Source: Thermofilaceae archaeon (GTDB taxonomy: Archaea > Thermoproteota > Thermoprotei > Thermofilales > B69-G16). From it: a DNA stretch of 5,750 nt. The stretch is from the NCBI GenBank assembly GCA_027017165.1, contig JALURF010000040.1, forward strand, positions 1 through 5,750, in the 5' to 3' direction. Numbering within the stretch: the first letter of the stretch is position 1; each line of letters opens with the position of its first letter. Below are positions 5,726 through 5,750 of this stretch, in pieces. The translations under genes and the position numbers were made by a program. The notes under the pieces were generated by a model. It did no database searches. It was given only the letters and a program-made list of their open reading frames with translations, and was not told the DNA's origin.

Positions 5726-5750
5726 ATGATAACGATAACTGGCTTTGAGC
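5726..5750 (+). CDS. Possible N-terminus of a rightward gene, cut by the window edge
   Basis: ATG at 5726 opens an eight-codon reading frame (MITITGFE) that runs off the window. The only support is its leaderless spacing, about 26 bases from the TATA core at 5698-5703, and the otherwise gene-free surroundings. Product unknown. Confidence 0.3.

Noticed and set aside
5711..5727. Simple AT repeat as a replication origin or attachment site
   Set aside because: Too short, no origin-binding repeats or flanking integrase or tRNA; better explained as promoter DNA.
1..5750. CRISPR array, tRNA/rRNA gene or insertion sequence
   Set aside because: No regularly spaced repeats, no tRNA cloverleaf or rRNA sequence, no transposase frame or terminal inverted repeats were seen by reading; nearly all of the window is protein-coding.

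Overview
The window looks like chromosomal DNA from a thermophilic archaeon, most likely a Thermoproteota (crenarchaeal) lineage. The evidence is a DUF790/Bax1 repair nuclease, an MNT-HEPN gene pair, a subtilisin closest in my memory to the Thermococcus Tk-subtilisin type, heavy use of AGA/AGG and ATA codons, GTG/TTG starts, and TATA boxes placed about 25 bases ahead of apparently leaderless start codons. The genus cannot be told from the sequence.

Layout. Positions 1-968 (minus strand) hold the N-terminal 322 residues of a secreted subtilisin-like protease. It has a signal peptide, a propeptide, the catalytic Asp and His and the oxyanion Asn; the catalytic Ser lies beyond the window edge. 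A divergent promoter region of about 150 bases follows. Then come four plus-strand genes followed by a fifth: an alkaline-phosphatase-superfamily phosphodiesterase (to 2542), a minimal nucleotidyltransferase (MntA type, 2564-3007), a HEPN toxin (HepT type, 3000-3431, overlapping mntA by 8 bases), a ferritin-like four-helix protein (3467-3985) and Bax1 (4006-5421). A small ferredoxin (5418-5675) is on the minus strand, converging on bax1 with a 4-base overlap. The right edge is a second divergent promoter region, with a perfect inverted repeat over a TATA box and possibly the first eight codons of a rightward gene.

How they work together. mntA-hepT is a recognisable type VII toxin-antitoxin module with every signature residue present, including the tyrosine that the antitoxin modifies in characterised pairs. 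The phosphodiesterase gene lies 21 bases upstream on the same strand and may be co-transcribed. One speculative idea is that it acts on AMP-tyrosine or nucleotide products of that pair. The ferritin-like gene and bax1 each appear to have their own TATA box overlapping the stop codon of the preceding gene, with leaderless GTG starts, so the plus-strand cluster is probably several short transcription units. No tRNA, rRNA, CRISPR array or mobile element was seen.
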